This document shows positions 33,058 through 45,877 of a stretch of 64,000 nucleotides of DNA, one piece after another (within the stretch, counting starts at the first letter, position 1; each line of letters begins with the position of its first letter). Under the pieces are notes generated by a model. The model made no database searches and was not told where the DNA came from. It worked only from the letters and a program-made list of their open reading frames with translations. Source of the DNA: Xenophilus sp. Marseille-Q4582 (lineage in GTDB: Bacteria > Pseudomonadota > Gammaproteobacteria > Burkholderiales > Burkholderiaceae_C); NCBI RefSeq assembly GCF_916700565.1, contig NZ_CAKAKO010000003.1, forward strand, positions 868,001 through 932,000. The letters run 5' to 3'. The position numbers were made by a program, and so were the translations under genes.

Positions 33058-34914
33058 CTAGAGGGATTCGAGCTTGCGGCCGGCCAGTGCCCGAGCGATG
33101 CCGGCGTTCATGCGCTGAGCCGCGAAGGCTTCGGTGCCCTCGGCCAGCGCCTTCGTGGCGGCTTCCACCACTGCGGCATCGTCCGCGCTGCGCGCGGCTT
33201 CCAGCGCCGCCAGCAGTTCGTCGATGCGCGCGCGCTGCGCATCGTCGAGCAAGTGGCCATCGGCGGCCAGGGCGCTGCGCGTGGCCAGCAGCATGCGCTC
33301 GGCATCCACGCGTGCCTCGATCAGCGCCCGCGAGGCCATGTCCTGCTGCGCGGTCGAGAAACTCTCCTGCAGCATGGTGGCGATCTGCTCGTCCGACAGG
33401 CCATAGGAAGGCTTGACGGCCACGCTGGCCTCGACGCCGCTGGTCTGCTCCCTGGCACTGACCGACAGCAGCCCGTCGGCATCGACGGTGAAGCTCACGC
33501 GGATGCGCGCCGCGCCCGCGGCCATCGGGGGAATGCCGCGCAGCGTGAAGCGCGCCAGGCTGCGGCAATCGGCCACCAGGTCGCGTTCGCCTTGCACCAC
33601 GTGCAGCGCCAGCGCGGTCTGGCCGTCCTGGTAGGTGGTGAAGTCCTGGGCCATGGCCGTGGGCAGCGTGGTGTTGCGCGGCACGATGCGCTCCACCAGC
33701 CCGCCCATGGTCTCGATGCCCAGCGACAGCGGAATCACGTCCAGCAGCAGCAGATCGCCATGGCTGTCGTTGCCGGCCAACTGGTTGGCCTGGATGGCCG
33801 CCCCCAGTGCCACCACCTCGTCGGGGTTGAGGTCGATGAGCGGCGGGCGACCGAAGAAGCGCTCCACCGCCGCGCGCACCTGCGGCATGCGCGTGGCCCC
33901 GCCCACGAGCACGATGCCCTGCAGATCGGCCGCCTTCAGATCCGCGTCGCGCAAGGCCTTGCGCACGCCGGCAAGCGTCCGCTCCGTGAGGGCCTGCGTG
34001 GCCGCTTCGAACTGCTCGCGAGTCAGCACGAGGCGGCACGGGCCGCCAGACAACTCGGCCGAGAAGGTGGTTTGCGATGCCTCGGTGAGCGCCTCCTTGG
34101 CGGCGCGCGCCGCCGTCAGCAGCGCGCTGCGGTCGCCCGCGCTGGCCGGCACCACGCCGGTCTGCGCCAGCACATGGGCCAGCAGCGCATGGTCGTAGTC
34201 GTCGCCGCCCAGCGCCGAATCGCCGCCGGTGGCGATCACCTCGAACACGCCCTGCGTCAGGCGCAGGATGGACACGTCGAAGGTGCCCCCGCCCAGGTCG
34301 TACACGGCGTAGACGCCCTCGGCCGCGTTGTCCAGGCCGTAGGCGATGGCCGCTGCCGTGGGTTCGCTGATCAGGCGCAGCACGTTCAGGCCCGCCAGCT
34401 GCGCGGCGTCCTTGGTCGCCTGGCGCTGGCCTTCGTCGAAGTAGGCTGGCACGGTGATCACCGCGCCGTAGAGCTCGCCGTCGAAGGTGTCTTCGGCGCG
34501 GTAGCGCAGCGTGGCCAGGATCTCTGCGCTCACTTCCACCGGCGACTTCGGGCCCGCCGCGGTCTGCACCCGCACCATGCCGCCTTCGTCCACCAGGGCG
34601 TAGGGCAGCGAGGCCGCATGGCCGATGTCCGCGAGGCCACGCCCCATGAGGCGTTTGACCGAGCTGATGGTGTTGGCCGGGTCCTGGGCGCCGGCCGCCT
34701 TGGCGGCCGCACCGATCTGCCGGCGTTGCCCGTCCAGGTAGCGCACCACCGAAGGCAGCAGCACTTCGCCCTGTTCGTCGGGCAGGCATTCGGCCACGCC
34801 GTTGCGCACGGCGGCCACCAGCGAATGCGTGGTGCCCAGGTCGATGCCGATGGCGATGCGGCGCTGGTGCGGATCGGGCGCCTGGCCGGGTTCTGAAATC
34901 TGAAGAAGTGCCAT
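33058..34914 (-). CDS. hscA: Fe-S cluster assembly chaperone HscA (Hsp70 type)
   Basis: This specialised Hsp70 releases Fe-S clusters from IscU in an ATP-dependent cycle with HscB. The 618-residue protein has the nucleotide-binding motifs [34 protein letters not shown] and [20 protein letters not shown], then a substrate-binding domain (INPRNTT-like region, [14 protein letters not shown]). The ATG at 34914 ([11 protein letters not shown]) matches the family. It lies 46 bp after hscB in the isc cluster. Confidence 0.97.
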   Translation of the reverse strand: MALLQISEPGQAPDPHQRRIAIGIDLGTTHSLVAAVRNGVAECLPDEQGEVLLPSVVRYLDGQRRQIGAAAKAAGAQDPANTISSVKRLMGRGLADIGHAASLPYALVDEGGMVRVQTAAGPKSPVEVSAEILATLRYRAEDTFDGELYGAVITVPAYFDEGQRQATKDAAQLAGLNVLRLISEPTAAAIAYGLDNAAEGVYAVYDLGGGTFDVSILRLTQGVFEVIATGGDSALGGDDYDHALLAHVLAQTGVVPASAGDRSALLTAARAAKEALTEASQTTFSAELSGGPCRLVLTREQFEAATQALTERTLAGVRKALRDADLKAADLQGIVLVGGATRMPQVRAAVERFFGRPPLIDLNPDEVVALGAAIQANQLAGNDSHGDLLLLDVIPLSLGIETMGGLVERIVPRNTTLPTAMAQDFTTYQDGQTALALHVVQGERDLVADCRSLARFTLRGIPPMAAGAARIRVSFTVDADGLLSVSAREQTSGVEASVAVKPSYGLSDEQIATMLQESFSTAQQDMASRALIEARVDAERMLLATRSALAADGHLLDDAQRARIDELLAALEAARSADDAAVVEAATKALAEGTEAFAAQRMNAGIARALAGRKLESL

Positions 34915-34960
34915 GAGAGAAAGAAAAGTCCGGCGCCGGAGTCCGGCGCGACGGCGAGAC

Positions 34961-35479
34961 CTATTGTCCCAAGCGATCGGCGCGCTGGCCGAGCTCGTGC
35001 ACAAAGCGCTCGATGAACATCAGGGCTCTGACCTGCGCGACCGCTGCCGGCCAGTCGCCTTTCTCGTCGATCAGCCAGTCCAGCGAGGACAGTGCGCGGG
35101 CGCGGGCGGCGTCCACCTGTTCCTGCAGCGCATCGAGCGCCGGCAGGTCGGCCGCATCGTCGAGCGCCTCGCGCCATTCCATCTGCTGCATCAGGAACTC
35201 GGCCGGCATGGCGGTGTTGTTCTCGGCTTCGATGGGCGCACCGTGCAGCTCGCACAGGTAGGCGGCTCGCTTGAGCGGGTCCTTGAGGCGCTGGTAGGCC
35301 TCGTTGATGCGCACCGACCACTGCATGGCCAGGCGCTGCGCGGCACTGCCTTGCGAGGCGAAGCGGTCCGGATGCACCTCGCGCTGAAGCTGCTTCCAGC
35401 GCGCGTCGAGCTGCGCGCGGTCCTGCGCGAAGGTGGGCGGTACCGCGAAGAGTTCGAAATCAGTGTCCTGCAGATTCAT
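34961..35479 (-). CDS. hscB: Fe-S cluster co-chaperone HscB (J-domain protein)
   Basis: HscB delivers IscU to HscA and stimulates its ATPase. The 172-residue protein has an N-terminal J domain with the HPD motif at residues 36-38 ([10 protein letters not shown]) and a C-terminal three-helix IscU-binding domain. The ATG at 35479 ([14 protein letters not shown]) is the family start; open frame further upstream overlaps a terminator. That terminator, 38 bp before the start, separates it from iscA and means that a local promoter or read-through is needed. Confidence 0.96.
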   Translation of the reverse strand: MNLQDTDFELFAVPPTFAQDRAQLDARWKQLQREVHPDRFASQGSAAQRLAMQWSVRINEAYQRLKDPLKRAAYLCELHGAPIEAENNTAMPAEFLMQQMEWREALDDAADLPALDALQEQVDAARARALSSLDWLIDEKGDWPAAVAQVRALMFIERFVHELGQRADRLGQ

Positions 35480-35517
35480 GGCGGGTACATGCTCGGGCGC
35501 CGAAACGGCACAGACAG

Positions 35518-35541
35518 AAAAAAGCCGCCTTCGGTGGCGGC
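35518..35541 (-). terminator. Internal terminator between iscA and hscB
   Basis: On the minus strand GCCGCC-ACCGAA-GGCGGC is followed by TTTTTT, a compact but classic terminator. It lies inside the isc cluster, so it should lower hscBA-fdx expression relative to iscRSUA. Confidence 0.75.
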
Positions 35542-35629
35542 TCGGCGGCGACGGCCTGAAACGCCAGGCCCGGCCCGTCGGCAGCGCAGGACTGCGCAAT
35601 GGCGCCCGGGTCCGGCCCCGTGCATGGGC

Positions 35630-35953
35630 TCAGATGCGAAAGCTCTCGCCGCAACCGCAGCGGTCACGCTCGTTGGGGTTGTTGAAGCGGAAGCCCTCGT
35701 TGAGCCCTTCGCGCACGAAATCCAGCTGCGTGCCGTCCAGGTAGGCCAGGCTCTTGGGATCGATCAGCACTTTCACGCCATGGTCTTCGAACACCACGTC
35801 CTCGGGGGACGGCTCGTCCACGTACTCCAGTTTGTAGGCCAGGCCGGAGCAGCCCGTGGTCTTCACGCCCAGCCGCACTCCCACACCCTTGCCGCGCTTG
35901 GCAAGGTAGCGGTTCACATGGCGGGCAGCGGCTTCGGTCAGAGTGACGGACAT
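35630..35953 (-). CDS. iscA: A-type iron-sulfur carrier IscA
   Basis: IscA carries and delivers Fe-S clusters to target proteins. The 107-residue protein has the three conserved cysteines Cys35 ([13 protein letters not shown]), Cys99 and Cys101 ([10 protein letters not shown]). The ATG at 35953 ([13 protein letters not shown]) is preferred over an in-frame ATG 15 bases upstream. It is 34 bp after iscU in iscRSUA. Confidence 0.97.
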   Translation of the reverse strand: MSVTLTEAAARHVNRYLAKRGKGVGVRLGVKTTGCSGLAYKLEYVDEPSPEDVVFEDHGVKVLIDPKSLAYLDGTQLDFVREGLNEGFRFNNPNERDRCGCGESFRI

Positions 35954-35987
35954 GGCAACAGCAAGCAAGCAGGCGTTCGCGGAAGGA

Positions 35988-36398
35988 TCAGTGGACGGAG
36001 CTTTCTTCGGCCTTGGCGCCGTGCTTGGCCTTGTAGTCGCTCACGGCCGCCTTGATGGCGTCCTCGGCCAGGATGGAGCAGTGGATCTTCACGGGCGGCA
36101 AGGCCAGCTCCTCGGCGATCTGCGCGTTCTTCAGCGCGGCCGCCTCGTCCAGCGTCTTGCCCTTGACCCACTCGGTCACCAGCGAGGACGAGGCAATCGC
36201 CGAGCCGCAGCCATAGGTCTTGAAGCGCGCGTCTTCGATGACGCCAGTCTCGGGGTTGACCTTGATCTGCAGCTTCATCACGTCGCCGCAGGCCGGTGCG
36301 CCGACCATGCCGGTGCCCACCGTCTCGTCGCCCTTGTCGAAGGAGCCGACGTTGCGCGGGTTTTCGTAGTGGTCGATGACCTTGGAGGAGTAAGCCAT
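35988..36398 (-). CDS. iscU: Fe-S cluster scaffold IscU
   Basis: IscU is the scaffold on which clusters are built with sulfur from IscS. The 136-residue protein has the three cluster-ligand cysteines Cys37 (GAPACGDVM), Cys64 ([11 protein letters not shown]) and Cys107 ([10 protein letters not shown]), plus LPPVK, the HscA recognition motif. The ATG at 36398 follows GAGAGG. It lies 45 bp after iscS. Confidence 0.98.
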   Translation of the reverse strand: MAYSSKVIDHYENPRNVGSFDKGDETVGTGMVGAPACGDVMKLQIKVNPETGVIEDARFKTYGCGSAIASSSLVTEWVKGKTLDEAAALKNAQIAEELALPPVKIHCSILAEDAIKAAVSDYKAKHGAKAEESSVH

Positions 36399-36443
36399 GG
36401 GGAACCTCTCTCTTGCTTCTATGCGTTCAACAAAGGGCGCGCG

Positions 36444-37664
36444 TCAGTGCGCGGCCCACTGGATGGTGCTCAGGTCCACGCCGTCCTGGAACATTTCCCA
36501 GAGCGGGCTGAGTTCGCGCAGCTTCACCACGTTGTGCTTGATGGTGGCGATCGCGTAGTCGATCTCTTCCTCGGTCGTGAACCGGCCGATGGTCATGCGC
36601 AGGCTGCTGTGGGCCAGCTCGTCGCTGCGGCCCAGGGCGCGCAGCACGTAGCTGGGCTCCAGGCTGGCGGAGGTGCAGGCCGACCCGCTGGATACGGCCA
36701 GGCCCTTGATGCCCATGATGAGCGACTCGCCCTCGACGAAGTTGAAGCTCATGTTCAGGTTGTGCGGCACCCGGCGCTCGAGGTCACCGTTGACGAAGAC
36801 CTGTTCCACGTCCTTGAGGCCGTCGAGCAGGCGCTGGTGCAATGCGCGCGCCTTGGCCAGGTCCTGCGCCATTTCTTCCTTCGCGATGCGAAAGGCCTCG
36901 CCCATGCCCACGATTTGGTGCGTGGGCAGCGTGCCCGAGCGCATGCCGCGCTCGTGGCCGCCGCCGTGCATCTGGGCCTCCAGGCGCACACGGGGCTTGC
37001 GGCGCACGTACAACGCGCCGATGCCCTTGGGACCGTAGGTCTTGTGCGAGGCCAGGCTCATCAGGTCGATGGGCAGCGCGGCCAGGTTGATCTCGACCTT
37101 GCCCGTGGCCTGCGCCGCGTCCACATGGAAGATCACGCCCTTCTCGCGGCAGAGGGTGCCCAGCGCCACCATGTCCTGGATCACGCCGATCTCGTTGTTC
37201 ACGAACATCACGCTGGCCAGGATGGTGTCGGGACGGATGGCGGCCTTGAACACGTCCAGGTCCAGCAGGCCATTTTCCTGGACGTCGAGGTAGGTCACCT
37301 CGAAGCCCTGGCGTTCCAGTTCACGCATGGTGTCCAGCACGGCCTTGTGCTCGGTCTTCACCGTGATCAGGTGCTTGCCCTTGCCCTTGTAGAAATGGGC
37401 GGCACCCTTGATGGCCAGGTTGTTGGACTCGGTCGCGCCCGAGGTCCAGATGATCTCGCGCGGATCGGCGCCGATCAGGTCGGCTACCTGCGTGCGGGCG
37501 CGCTCCACCGCCTCTTCCGCCTCCCAGCCCCAGGCGTGGCTGCGCGATGCCGGGTTGCCGAAGTGCTCGCGCAACCAGGGAATCATGGCGTCGACCACGC
37601 GCGGGTCCACCGGCGTGGTGGCGCCGTAGTCGAGGTAGATCGGGAAATGAGGCGTGGCGTCCAT
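36444..37664 (-). CDS. iscS: Cysteine desulfurase IscS
   Basis: This PLP enzyme converts cysteine to alanine and passes sulfur to IscU and to tRNA-thiolation partners. The 406-residue protein has the PLP lysine in [13 protein letters not shown] and the catalytic loop cysteine Cys330 in [15 protein letters not shown]. The ATG at 37664 ([18 protein letters not shown]) is supported by the conserved YLDYGATTP start; longer frames run into iscR sequence. It is second in iscRSUA, about 127 bp after iscR. Confidence 0.98.
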   Translation of the reverse strand: MDATPHFPIYLDYGATTPVDPRVVDAMIPWLREHFGNPASRSHAWGWEAEEAVERARTQVADLIGADPREIIWTSGATESNNLAIKGAAHFYKGKGKHLITVKTEHKAVLDTMRELERQGFEVTYLDVQENGLLDLDVFKAAIRPDTILASVMFVNNEIGVIQDMVALGTLCREKGVIFHVDAAQATGKVEINLAALPIDLMSLASHKTYGPKGIGALYVRRKPRVRLEAQMHGGGHERGMRSGTLPTHQIVGMGEAFRIAKEEMAQDLAKARALHQRLLDGLKDVEQVFVNGDLERRVPHNLNMSFNFVEGESLIMGIKGLAVSSGSACTSASLEPSYVLRALGRSDELAHSSLRMTIGRFTTEEEIDYAIATIKHNVVKLRELSPLWEMFQDGVDLSTIQWAAH

Positions 37665-37791
37665 GGCTGTCACTTTTTTCTGGCCGGCAATGCGGCCGGC
37701 ATTCTTGCTGCGTGGGTTCGTTCGATCGGCAGGCGCCGCAGCGCCCGCCCTGCGTGAAGTCGACGCAAAGTCGACGAAAGCGTGGGGCGCC

Positions 37792-38328
37792 TCAGGACTT
37801 CGCGAACGCGTTGCCCAGGGCGAACACCGAGTTCGGCGCATTCACGCGGATGGGCTTGACCACCGGCTGGCTGGAAATGGCGCGCTTGACGGCGGGCTTG
37901 TTCTCGACCTGGACGCCCTTGGCGATCTGGTCGTCCACCAGCTTCTGCAGCGTCACGGAGTCCAGGAACTCGACCATTTTCTGATTGAGCGAAGCCCACA
38001 GTTCGTGCGTCATGCAACGACCCTGTTCGCCTAGACAGTTTTCCTTGCCGCCGCATTGGGTGGCGTCGATGGGTTCGTCGACCGACACGATGATGTCGGC
38101 GACGGTGATGTCGGCTGCCTTGCGGCCCAGCGAGTAGCCGCCGCCCGGTCCGCGGGTGGATTCGACCAGTTCATGGCGGCGCAGCTTGCCGAACAGCTGC
38201 TCCAGGTACGACAGCGAAATCTGCTGGCGCTGGCTGATGGCGGCCAGGGTGACCGGCCCCGTGTTCTGGCGCAGGGCCAGATCGATCATGGCGGTCACGG
38301 CGAAACGGCCTTTGGTGGTGAGACGCAT
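37792..38328 (-). CDS. iscR: Fe-S cluster-responsive regulator IscR
   Basis: IscR is an Rrf2-family [2Fe-2S] repressor of the isc operon. The 178-residue protein has an N-terminal winged helix ([19 protein letters not shown]) and the three cluster cysteines Cys92, Cys98 and Cys105 ([17 protein letters not shown]), with the conserved His nearby. The C-terminus is slightly extended, ending ALGNAFAKS. It is first in the operon; a candidate IscR site lies about 120-150 bp upstream, consistent with autorepression. Confidence 0.97.
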   Translation of the reverse strand: MRLTTKGRFAVTAMIDLALRQNTGPVTLAAISQRQQISLSYLEQLFGKLRRHELVESTRGPGGGYSLGRKAADITVADIIVSVDEPIDATQCGGKENCLGEQGRCMTHELWASLNQKMVEFLDSVTLQKLVDDQIAKGVQVENKPAVKRAISSQPVVKPIRVNAPNSVFALGNAFAKS

Positions 38329-38450
38329 CGTTGGCTCCTTTGGCTCGGGCGGATCGTGAAGACGGCACCCGCCGCGGCAGATGCCCCGACAGGCGCCCGC
38401 AGCAGCCTGCGGGAACCGCGGCGGCTGCCCGGTTCATCGCGGGCGCTCTA

Positions 38451-38475
38451 TTTGTCGAGTGTTTCGCTCAAGTAT
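38451..38475 (-). promoter_or_regulatory. Candidate type 1 IscR binding site and -10 of the isc promoter
   Basis: Read on the minus strand, this 25-bp stretch begins ATACTTGAG and ends CTCGACAAA around a central AAA. By eye it matches the E. coli type 1 IscR consensus at about 20 of 25 positions. It overlaps an extended -10-like TGTTATACT. Confidence 0.5.
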
Positions 38476-38528
38476 AACAGAACCCACGCGATTTGCTCGG
38501 GTTGACCCGGGGGAACGGCGATTTCGGG

Positions 38529-40616
38529 TTAGAGCGCGACGATGTTGTCGCCGCCAGCCGCGCCGAACGCCTGCTCGCGCAGCAGCGCCAGCTGGTCGCG
38601 CACACGTGCCGCCTTCTCGAATTCCAGGTTGCGCGCGTGTTCCAGCATCTGCTTTTCCAGGCGCTTGATCTCCTTGGCGATGTCCTTTTCGGACATGTCC
38701 TCGACCTTGGCGCGTGCCATTTCGCGCTCGGTCGCTTCCTTGCCGCTCTTCTCGCTGTAAACGCCATCGATCAGCTCCTTGACCTGCTTGACGATGCTGC
38801 GCGGCGTGATGCCGTTCGCCTCGTTGAAGGCAATCTGCCTGGCGCGCCGGCGCTCGGTCTCGTCGATGGCCTTCTTCATCGAGGCCGTCATGCTGTCAGC
38901 GTAGAGGATGGCCTTGCCGTGCAGGTTGCGCGCCGCGCGGCCGATGGTCTGGATCAGGCTGCGCTCGGCGCGCAGGAAGCCTTCCTTGTCGGCGTCGAGG
39001 ATGGCCACCAGCGACACCTCGGGGATGTCCAGGCCCTCGCGCAGCAGGTTGATGCCCACCAGCACGTCGAAGGTGCCCAGCCGCAGGTCGCGCAGGATCT
39101 CCACCCGCTCCACGGTATCGATGTCGCTGTGCAGGTAACGCACCTTCACGCCGTTGTCGCCCAGGTAGTCGGTGAGCTGCTCGGCCATGCGCTTGGTCAG
39201 CGTGGTGATGAGCACGCGCTCGTTCTTCTCGACGCGGATGCGGATCTCCTGCAGCACGTCGTCGACCTGGTGGGTGGCCGGACGGACCTCGACCTCGGGA
39301 TCGATCAGGCCGGTCGGCCGCACCACCTGTTCCACCACCTGGCCCGTGTGCGTCTTTTCGTATTCGGCCGGCGTGGCCGAGACGAAGATGCACTGGCGCA
39401 TGCGCCGCTCGAATTCCTCGAACTTCAGCGGCCGGTTGTCCAGCGCCGAGGGCAGCCGGAAGCCGTACTCCACCAGCGTGGTCTTGCGCGCGCGGTCGCC
39501 GTTGTACATGGCCCCCAGCTGGCCGATCATCTGGTGGCTTTCATCCAGGAACATGATCGCGTCCTTGGGCAGGTAGTCGGTCAGCGTGGGCGGCGGATCG
39601 CCCGGCGCCGCGCCCGACAGGTGGCGCGTGTAGTTCTCGATGCCCTTGCAATGGCCGATCTCGGCCAGCATCTCCAGGTCGAAGCGGGTGCGCTGTTCGA
39701 GGCGCTGCGCCTCCACCAGCTTGCCGGCCCCGACCAGCTCCTTGAGGCGGTCGGCCAGTTCGGCCTTGATCGTGTCGACCGCGCGCAGCGTCTTGTCGCG
39801 CGGCGTCACGTAGTGGCTCGAGGGATAGACCGTGAAGCGCGGCACCTTCTGGCGGATGCGGCCCGTGAGCGGGTCGAACAGCGACAGCGTCTCGATCTCG
39901 TCGTCGAAAAGCTCGATGCGGATCGCCAGCTCGCTGTGCTCGGCCGGGAACACGTCGATGGTGTCGCCGCGCACGCGGAAGGTGCCGCGCGCGAAGTCCT
40001 GCTCGTTGCGCGTGTACTGCATGCGGATCAGCCGGCCGATCAGGTCGCGCTGGCCGATCTCGTCGCCCACCCGCATGATCAGCCGCATCTGCATGTAGTC
40101 CTCGGGCGTGCCGATGCCGTAGATCGCGCTCACCGTGGCCACGATCACCACGTCGCGCCGCTCCAGCACGCTCTTGGTGGCGCTCAGCCGCATCTGCTCG
40201 ATGTGCTCGTTGATCGAGCTGTCCTTCTCGATGAACAGGTCGCGCTGCGGCACGTAGGCCTCGGGCTGGTAGTAGTCGTAGTAGCTGACGAAGTACTCCA
40301 CCGCGTTCTTCGGGAAGAACTCGCGGAACTCGCTGTACAGCTGCGCCGCCAGCGTCTTGTTGGGCGCGAACACGATGGCCGGCCGGCCCAGCCGCGCGAT
40401 CACGTTGGCCATGGTGTAGGTCTTGCCCGAGCCGGTCACGCCCAGCAGGGTCTGGAACACTTCGCCATCGTTCACGCCGTCCACCAGCTGCGCGATGGCC
40501 GTGGGCTGGTCGCCGGCCGGCGGATAGGGCTGGAAGAGCTGGAAGGGCGAGTCCGGGAAGCTCACGAAGCGGCCCTCGCGGGCGGCTTCGGCGGGGGAAA
40601 CGGCAGGTTCGGTCAC
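38529..40616 (-). CDS. uvrB: Excinuclease ABC subunit B
   Basis: UvrB verifies DNA damage in nucleotide excision repair together with UvrA and UvrC. The 695-residue protein has the Walker A motif [17 protein letters not shown], the beta-hairpin region with [14 protein letters not shown], helicase motifs [11 protein letters not shown] and QTIGRAARN, and a C-terminal UVR domain ([20 protein letters not shown]). No ATG is found near the expected start, so I took the GTG at 40616 ([14 protein letters not shown]). The only upstream ATG would add 38 doubtful residues. No LexA-type box is seen in the 163-bp divergent gap to the aminotransferase gene. Confidence 0.96.
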   Translation of the reverse strand: MTEPAVSPAEAAREGRFVSFPDSPFQLFQPYPPAGDQPTAIAQLVDGVNDGEVFQTLLGVTGSGKTYTMANVIARLGRPAIVFAPNKTLAAQLYSEFREFFPKNAVEYFVSYYDYYQPEAYVPQRDLFIEKDSSINEHIEQMRLSATKSVLERRDVVIVATVSAIYGIGTPEDYMQMRLIMRVGDEIGQRDLIGRLIRMQYTRNEQDFARGTFRVRGDTIDVFPAEHSELAIRIELFDDEIETLSLFDPLTGRIRQKVPRFTVYPSSHYVTPRDKTLRAVDTIKAELADRLKELVGAGKLVEAQRLEQRTRFDLEMLAEIGHCKGIENYTRHLSGAAPGDPPPTLTDYLPKDAIMFLDESHQMIGQLGAMYNGDRARKTTLVEYGFRLPSALDNRPLKFEEFERRMRQCIFVSATPAEYEKTHTGQVVEQVVRPTGLIDPEVEVRPATHQVDDVLQEIRIRVEKNERVLITTLTKRMAEQLTDYLGDNGVKVRYLHSDIDTVERVEILRDLRLGTFDVLVGINLLREGLDIPEVSLVAILDADKEGFLRAERSLIQTIGRAARNLHGKAILYADSMTASMKKAIDETERRRARQIAFNEANGITPRSIVKQVKELIDGVYSEKSGKEATEREMARAKVEDMSEKDIAKEIKRLEKQMLEHARNLEFEKAARVRDQLALLREQAFGAAGGDNIVAL

Positions 40617-40779
40617 GGCGGTGGGTCCTGAAACGGTGCGCGGCGCGCAAGGTGCACCCGGCAGGTGCGATGCATCGCCGTAAAATTCAAGCCAATCCGC
40701 CAGCCTAACGCAGCCAGGCGGCAGACCCAAGCCCCGGTTCGACCTGTCCGGGCATCACCCTCCGAAGGACGCTTTCCAA

Positions 40780-41979
40780 ATGTCTCTGTTCACCGCCGTC
40801 GAAATGGCGCCGCGCGACCCGATCCTGGGTCTCAACGAACAATTTGCCGCCGACACCAACCCCCACAAGGTCAACCTGGGCGTGGGCGTGTACTACGACG
40901 ACAACGGCAAGCTGCCGCTGCTGGAATGCGTGAAGAAGGCCGAAGCCGACATGATGGCGGCGCCCAGCGCCCGCGGCTATCTGCCGATCGACGGCATCGC
41001 CGCCTATGACGCGGCAGTGAAGTCGCTGGTCTTCGGCGCCGACAGCGAGCCCGTGAAGTCCGGCCGCGTGGCCACCGTGCAGGGCCTGGGCGGCACTGGG
41101 GGCCTGAAGATCGGCGCCGACTTCCTCAAGAAGCTGAGCCCGAACGCCAAGGTGCTGATCAGCGATCCGAGCTGGGAAAACCACCGCGCCCTGTTCACCC
41201 AGGCGGGATTCACGGTCGAAACGCATCCCTACTACGACGCGGCCAAGCGCGGCGTGAACTTCGAGGGCATGCTGGCCGCGCTGAAGGCCGCGCCGGCCGG
41301 CACCATCGTCGTGCTGCACGCCTGCTGCCACAACCCCACCGGCTACGACATCACCCCCGAGCAGTGGGACCAGGTGATCGCCGCCGTCAAGGAAGCCCAG
41401 CTCACGCCCTTCCTCGACATGGCCTACCAGGGCTTCGGCAACGGCATCCAGGAAGACGGCGCCGTCATCGGCAAGTTCGTCGCTGCGGGCCTGACCTTCT
41501 TCGTCTCCACCTCCTTCTCCAAGAGCTTCAGCCTGTACGGCGAGCGCGTGGGCGCCCTGTCGGTGCTGTGCAACGACAAGGACGAGGCCGCGCGCGTGCT
41601 CTCGCAGCTCAAGATCATGATCCGCACCAACTACAGCAACCCGCCGACGCACGGCGGCGCCGTGGTGGCGGCCGTGCTGAACAACCCCGAGCTGCGCGCC
41701 CTGTGGGAGAAGGAGCTGGCCGAAATGCGCGTGCGCATCAAGGCCATGCGCCAGAAGCTGGTCGACGGTCTGAAGGCCGCCGGCGTGAAGCAGGACATGA
41801 GCTTCATCACCACGCAGATCGGCATGTTCAGCTACTCGGGCCTCACCAAGGAGCAGATGGTGCGCCTGCGCAACGAGTTCGGCGTGTATGGCACCGACAC
41901 CGGCCGCATGTGCGTGGCGGCGCTCAACAGCAAGAACATCGACCACGTCTGCCAGAGCATCGCCAAGGTCGTCGGCTGA
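40780..41979 (+). CDS. Aromatic/aspartate aminotransferase (class I, TyrB/AspC type)
   Basis: This PLP-dependent transaminase moves amino groups between aspartate or aromatic amino acids and 2-oxoglutarate. It has 399 residues. It starts with the family block MAPRDPILGLNEQF and carries NLGVGVYYDDNGKLP, HNPTGYDIT, LDMAYQGFGNG and the PLP lysine in STSFSKSFSLYGERVG. AspC and TyrB cannot be separated safely by eye. GAAGGA precedes the ATG at 40780. It is divergent from uvrB and ends at a strong terminator. Confidence 0.93.
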   Translation: MSLFTAVEMAPRDPILGLNEQFAADTNPHKVNLGVGVYYDDNGKLPLLECVKKAEADMMAAPSARGYLPIDGIAAYDAAVKSLVFGADSEPVKSGRVATVQGLGGTGGLKIGADFLKKLSPNAKVLISDPSWENHRALFTQAGFTVETHPYYDAAKRGVNFEGMLAALKAAPAGTIVVLHACCHNPTGYDITPEQWDQVIAAVKEAQLTPFLDMAYQGFGNGIQEDGAVIGKFVAAGLTFFVSTSFSKSFSLYGERVGALSVLCNDKDEAARVLSQLKIMIRTNYSNPPTHGGAVVAAVLNNPELRALWEKELAEMRVRIKAMRQKLVDGLKAAGVKQDMSFITTQIGMFSYSGLTKEQMVRLRNEFGVYGTDTGRMCVAALNSKNIDHVCQSIAKVVG

Positions 41980-42028
41980 CGCCTCGGCCCCGGGGAGCCC
42001 GCAGGCCCCCTCGGCGGTCCATCGGAGA

Positions 42029-42063
42029 GCCGGGCCGCGCGTGAGCGCCGGCCCGGCCTTTTT
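42029..42063 (+). terminator. Terminator of the aminotransferase gene
   Basis: GCCGGGCCG (42029-42037) pairs with CGGCCCGGC (42049-42057), followed by CTTTTT. The loop is 11 bases. Confidence 0.8.
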
Positions 42064-42163
42064 CATGGGGCGCCGAGTTCCGCGCCGGTCACGGCGCCCG
42101 AAGCCTGAACGAAGCGCACAGTCAGTGGCGCCGCCGCTGCGGCGCGCGCGTGCCGGCAGCATG

Positions 42164-42200
42164 AAAAAGCCCGCGGCACCTTGACGTGCCGCGGGCCCCT
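42164..42200 (-). terminator. Terminator of ppa
   Basis: On the minus strand a GC-rich stem (GCCCGCGGCAC with GTGCCGCGGGC, short TCAAG-type loop) is followed by TTTTTC. It lies about 30 bases after the ppa stop. Confidence 0.85.
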
Positions 42201-42228
42201 TTTGCTGCGCGCCGAGCGCCGCCGCAAC

Positions 42229-42756
42229 TTACTTCTTGTAGGCCGCCACGCCGTCGGCGATTTCCTTGTGCGCGGCGTCGATGCCTTCCCAGCCCAGCAC
42301 CTTGACCCACTTGCCGGCCTCCAGGTCCTTGTAGTGCTCGAAGAAGTGGCTGATGGCCTTCAGGCGCATCGGGTTCACGTCTTCCACGCTCTTCCAGTGG
42401 CTGTAGATGGGCAGGATCTTGTCGGTGGGCACGGCCAGCACCTTGCCGTCGACGCCGGCTTCGTCTTCCATCTTCAGGATGCCCAGTGCGCGGCAGGTCA
42501 CGACCACGCCCGGCAGCAGCGGATAGGGCGTTACGACCAGCACGTCCACCGGGTCGCCGTCGCCCGACAGGGTCTGCGGCACGTAGCCGTAGTTGGTCGG
42601 GTAGTACATGGCGGTGGTCATGAAGCGGTCCACGAAGATGGCGCCGGATTCCTTGTCCACTTCGTACTTGATCGGGTCCGCGTTCATCGGGATCTCGATG
42701 ACCACGTTGAATTCTTCGGGGACTTTCTTGCCGGGGGAGACTTTGTCGAAGGACAT
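42229..42756 (-). CDS. ppa: Soluble inorganic pyrophosphatase
   Basis: This cytosolic family I enzyme hydrolyses pyrophosphate to phosphate and pulls biosynthetic reactions forward. The 175-residue protein has the active-site blocks [38 protein letters not shown] and the HWKSVEDVN region. The ATG at 42756 ([16 protein letters not shown]) matches the family; an ATG 45 bases upstream is less likely. It is divergent from the membrane pyrophosphatase gene, a notable pairing. Confidence 0.97.
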   Translation of the reverse strand: MSFDKVSPGKKVPEEFNVVIEIPMNADPIKYEVDKESGAIFVDRFMTTAMYYPTNYGYVPQTLSGDGDPVDVLVVTPYPLLPGVVVTCRALGILKMEDEAGVDGKVLAVPTDKILPIYSHWKSVEDVNPMRLKAISHFFEHYKDLEAGKWVKVLGWEGIDAAHKEIADGVAAYKK

Positions 42757-42835
42757 GTGTTGTCTTTGGTTGGAGTGGGCGGACGCCCCGGATGGGGACA
42801 AACCCGGAGTTTAGCGAGCGCCGGCCCCCGGCTGG

Positions 42836-42865
42836 CTGACAGCGCACACGACTTGCCTGTAAATT
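42836..42865 (+). promoter_or_regulatory. Candidate sigma-70 promoter of hppA
   Basis: CTGACA (42836-42841) and TAAATT (42860-42865) are separated by 18 bases. It lies about 150 bases before the hppA start. Confidence 0.4.
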
Positions 42866-43012
42866 GGACGCGTTGGCCAATCGTCACCTGACCGGGTGCA
42901 CCGAGGAAGCAACGCGGCGGCAGCATCGGCCCCTCGCGTTGCAGGGTTGCAGCGCAACGCGTGATCCGGCCCGGCGCTGGCGTCTCCATCACAACAACTG
43001 GAGACCTTCGGC

Positions 43013-45172
<2,160 letters not shown>

Positions 45173-45268
45173 CGCCCAGCCAAAGGCCGGCGGCGCGCGG
45201 TCGCCGGACCTTCTTTCCACACGGGATTCTTCTGCGGAAAAGCACGGCCGCCCCGCAGGCGGCACCCT

Positions 45269-45877
45269 TCAGCTGAAGGTGCGCAGCACGGGCCGCTTCC
45301 GCTCCGGCGGCGCGGCCACGGCATCGCCGCCGCCGAGAGGGACGCTCGCCGTCAGCGGCGCGCCCGGCATGGTGTCGAAATCCGTGGCCGACTCGAAGCC
45401 GCGCGCAGGCTCGTGCGCATGCAGCATCGAGGACCAGCGGCGCGCATTCGATTCCGGCGGCTCGTCGTTGGTGAAGATGCCGTTGCGCAGGAAAAAGGTT
45501 TCGCCGTTCGGCCGCGTGTGGTGCAGCTCGATCAGGCGCGCGATCGGGAAGGTGTAGGTCACCAGCTTCTCGCGCGTGGCGCGCTTCTTGGCGCCGCAGT
45601 TGAAGAAGCCCTCGGTGGCCACGACGATGGACGAACCATCGACCACCGAGGCCACATCGCCCAGCCCATCGCAGCGCCAGATCGCCGACGGCATGCGCAC
45701 GCGCACTTTGTCGATGACGAGGTCCCGGTGGCGGTTGAGGTTGTTCAGCGGCGGAACCAGTGAACGAAGCTGGTTGAGCCTTTCCGCGAAGGCATCGTCG
45801 AGCGTGAATTCGACGTGGTGGGCCGCATCTCCCGAACGGGAGATCACTTGCATGACGACCAGACGCGTTTGGTTCAC
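45269..45877 (-). CDS. Conserved hypothetical protein
   Basis: I do not recognise a family for this 202-residue protein. It starts at a GTG (MNQTRLVVMQVISRSGDAA) that follows AAGGG at a good distance. The sequence is soluble-looking, with no signal peptide or membrane segment. The middle part (about residues 60-130: IWRCDGLGDVASVVDGSSI, then FFNCGAKKRATREKL and LIELHHTRPNG) is of mixed composition and looks like a folded domain. The last 50 residues are Pro/Gly-rich and probably disordered. It stands alone between hppA (convergent) and a small zinc-ribbon-like gene. Confidence 0.6.
   Translation of the reverse strand: MNQTRLVVMQVISRSGDAAHHVEFTLDDAFAERLNQLRSLVPPLNNLNRHRDLVIDKVRVRMPSAIWRCDGLGDVASVVDGSSIVVATEGFFNCGAKKRATREKLVTYTFPIARLIELHHTRPNGETFFLRNGIFTNDEPPESNARRWSSMLHAHEPARGFESATDFDTMPGAPLTASVPLGGGDAVAAPPERKRPVLRTFS

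Noticed and set aside
40617-40779. SOS (LexA) box upstream of uvrB
   Set aside because: No CTGT-N8-ACAG dyad is found in the uvrB-aminotransferase gap.
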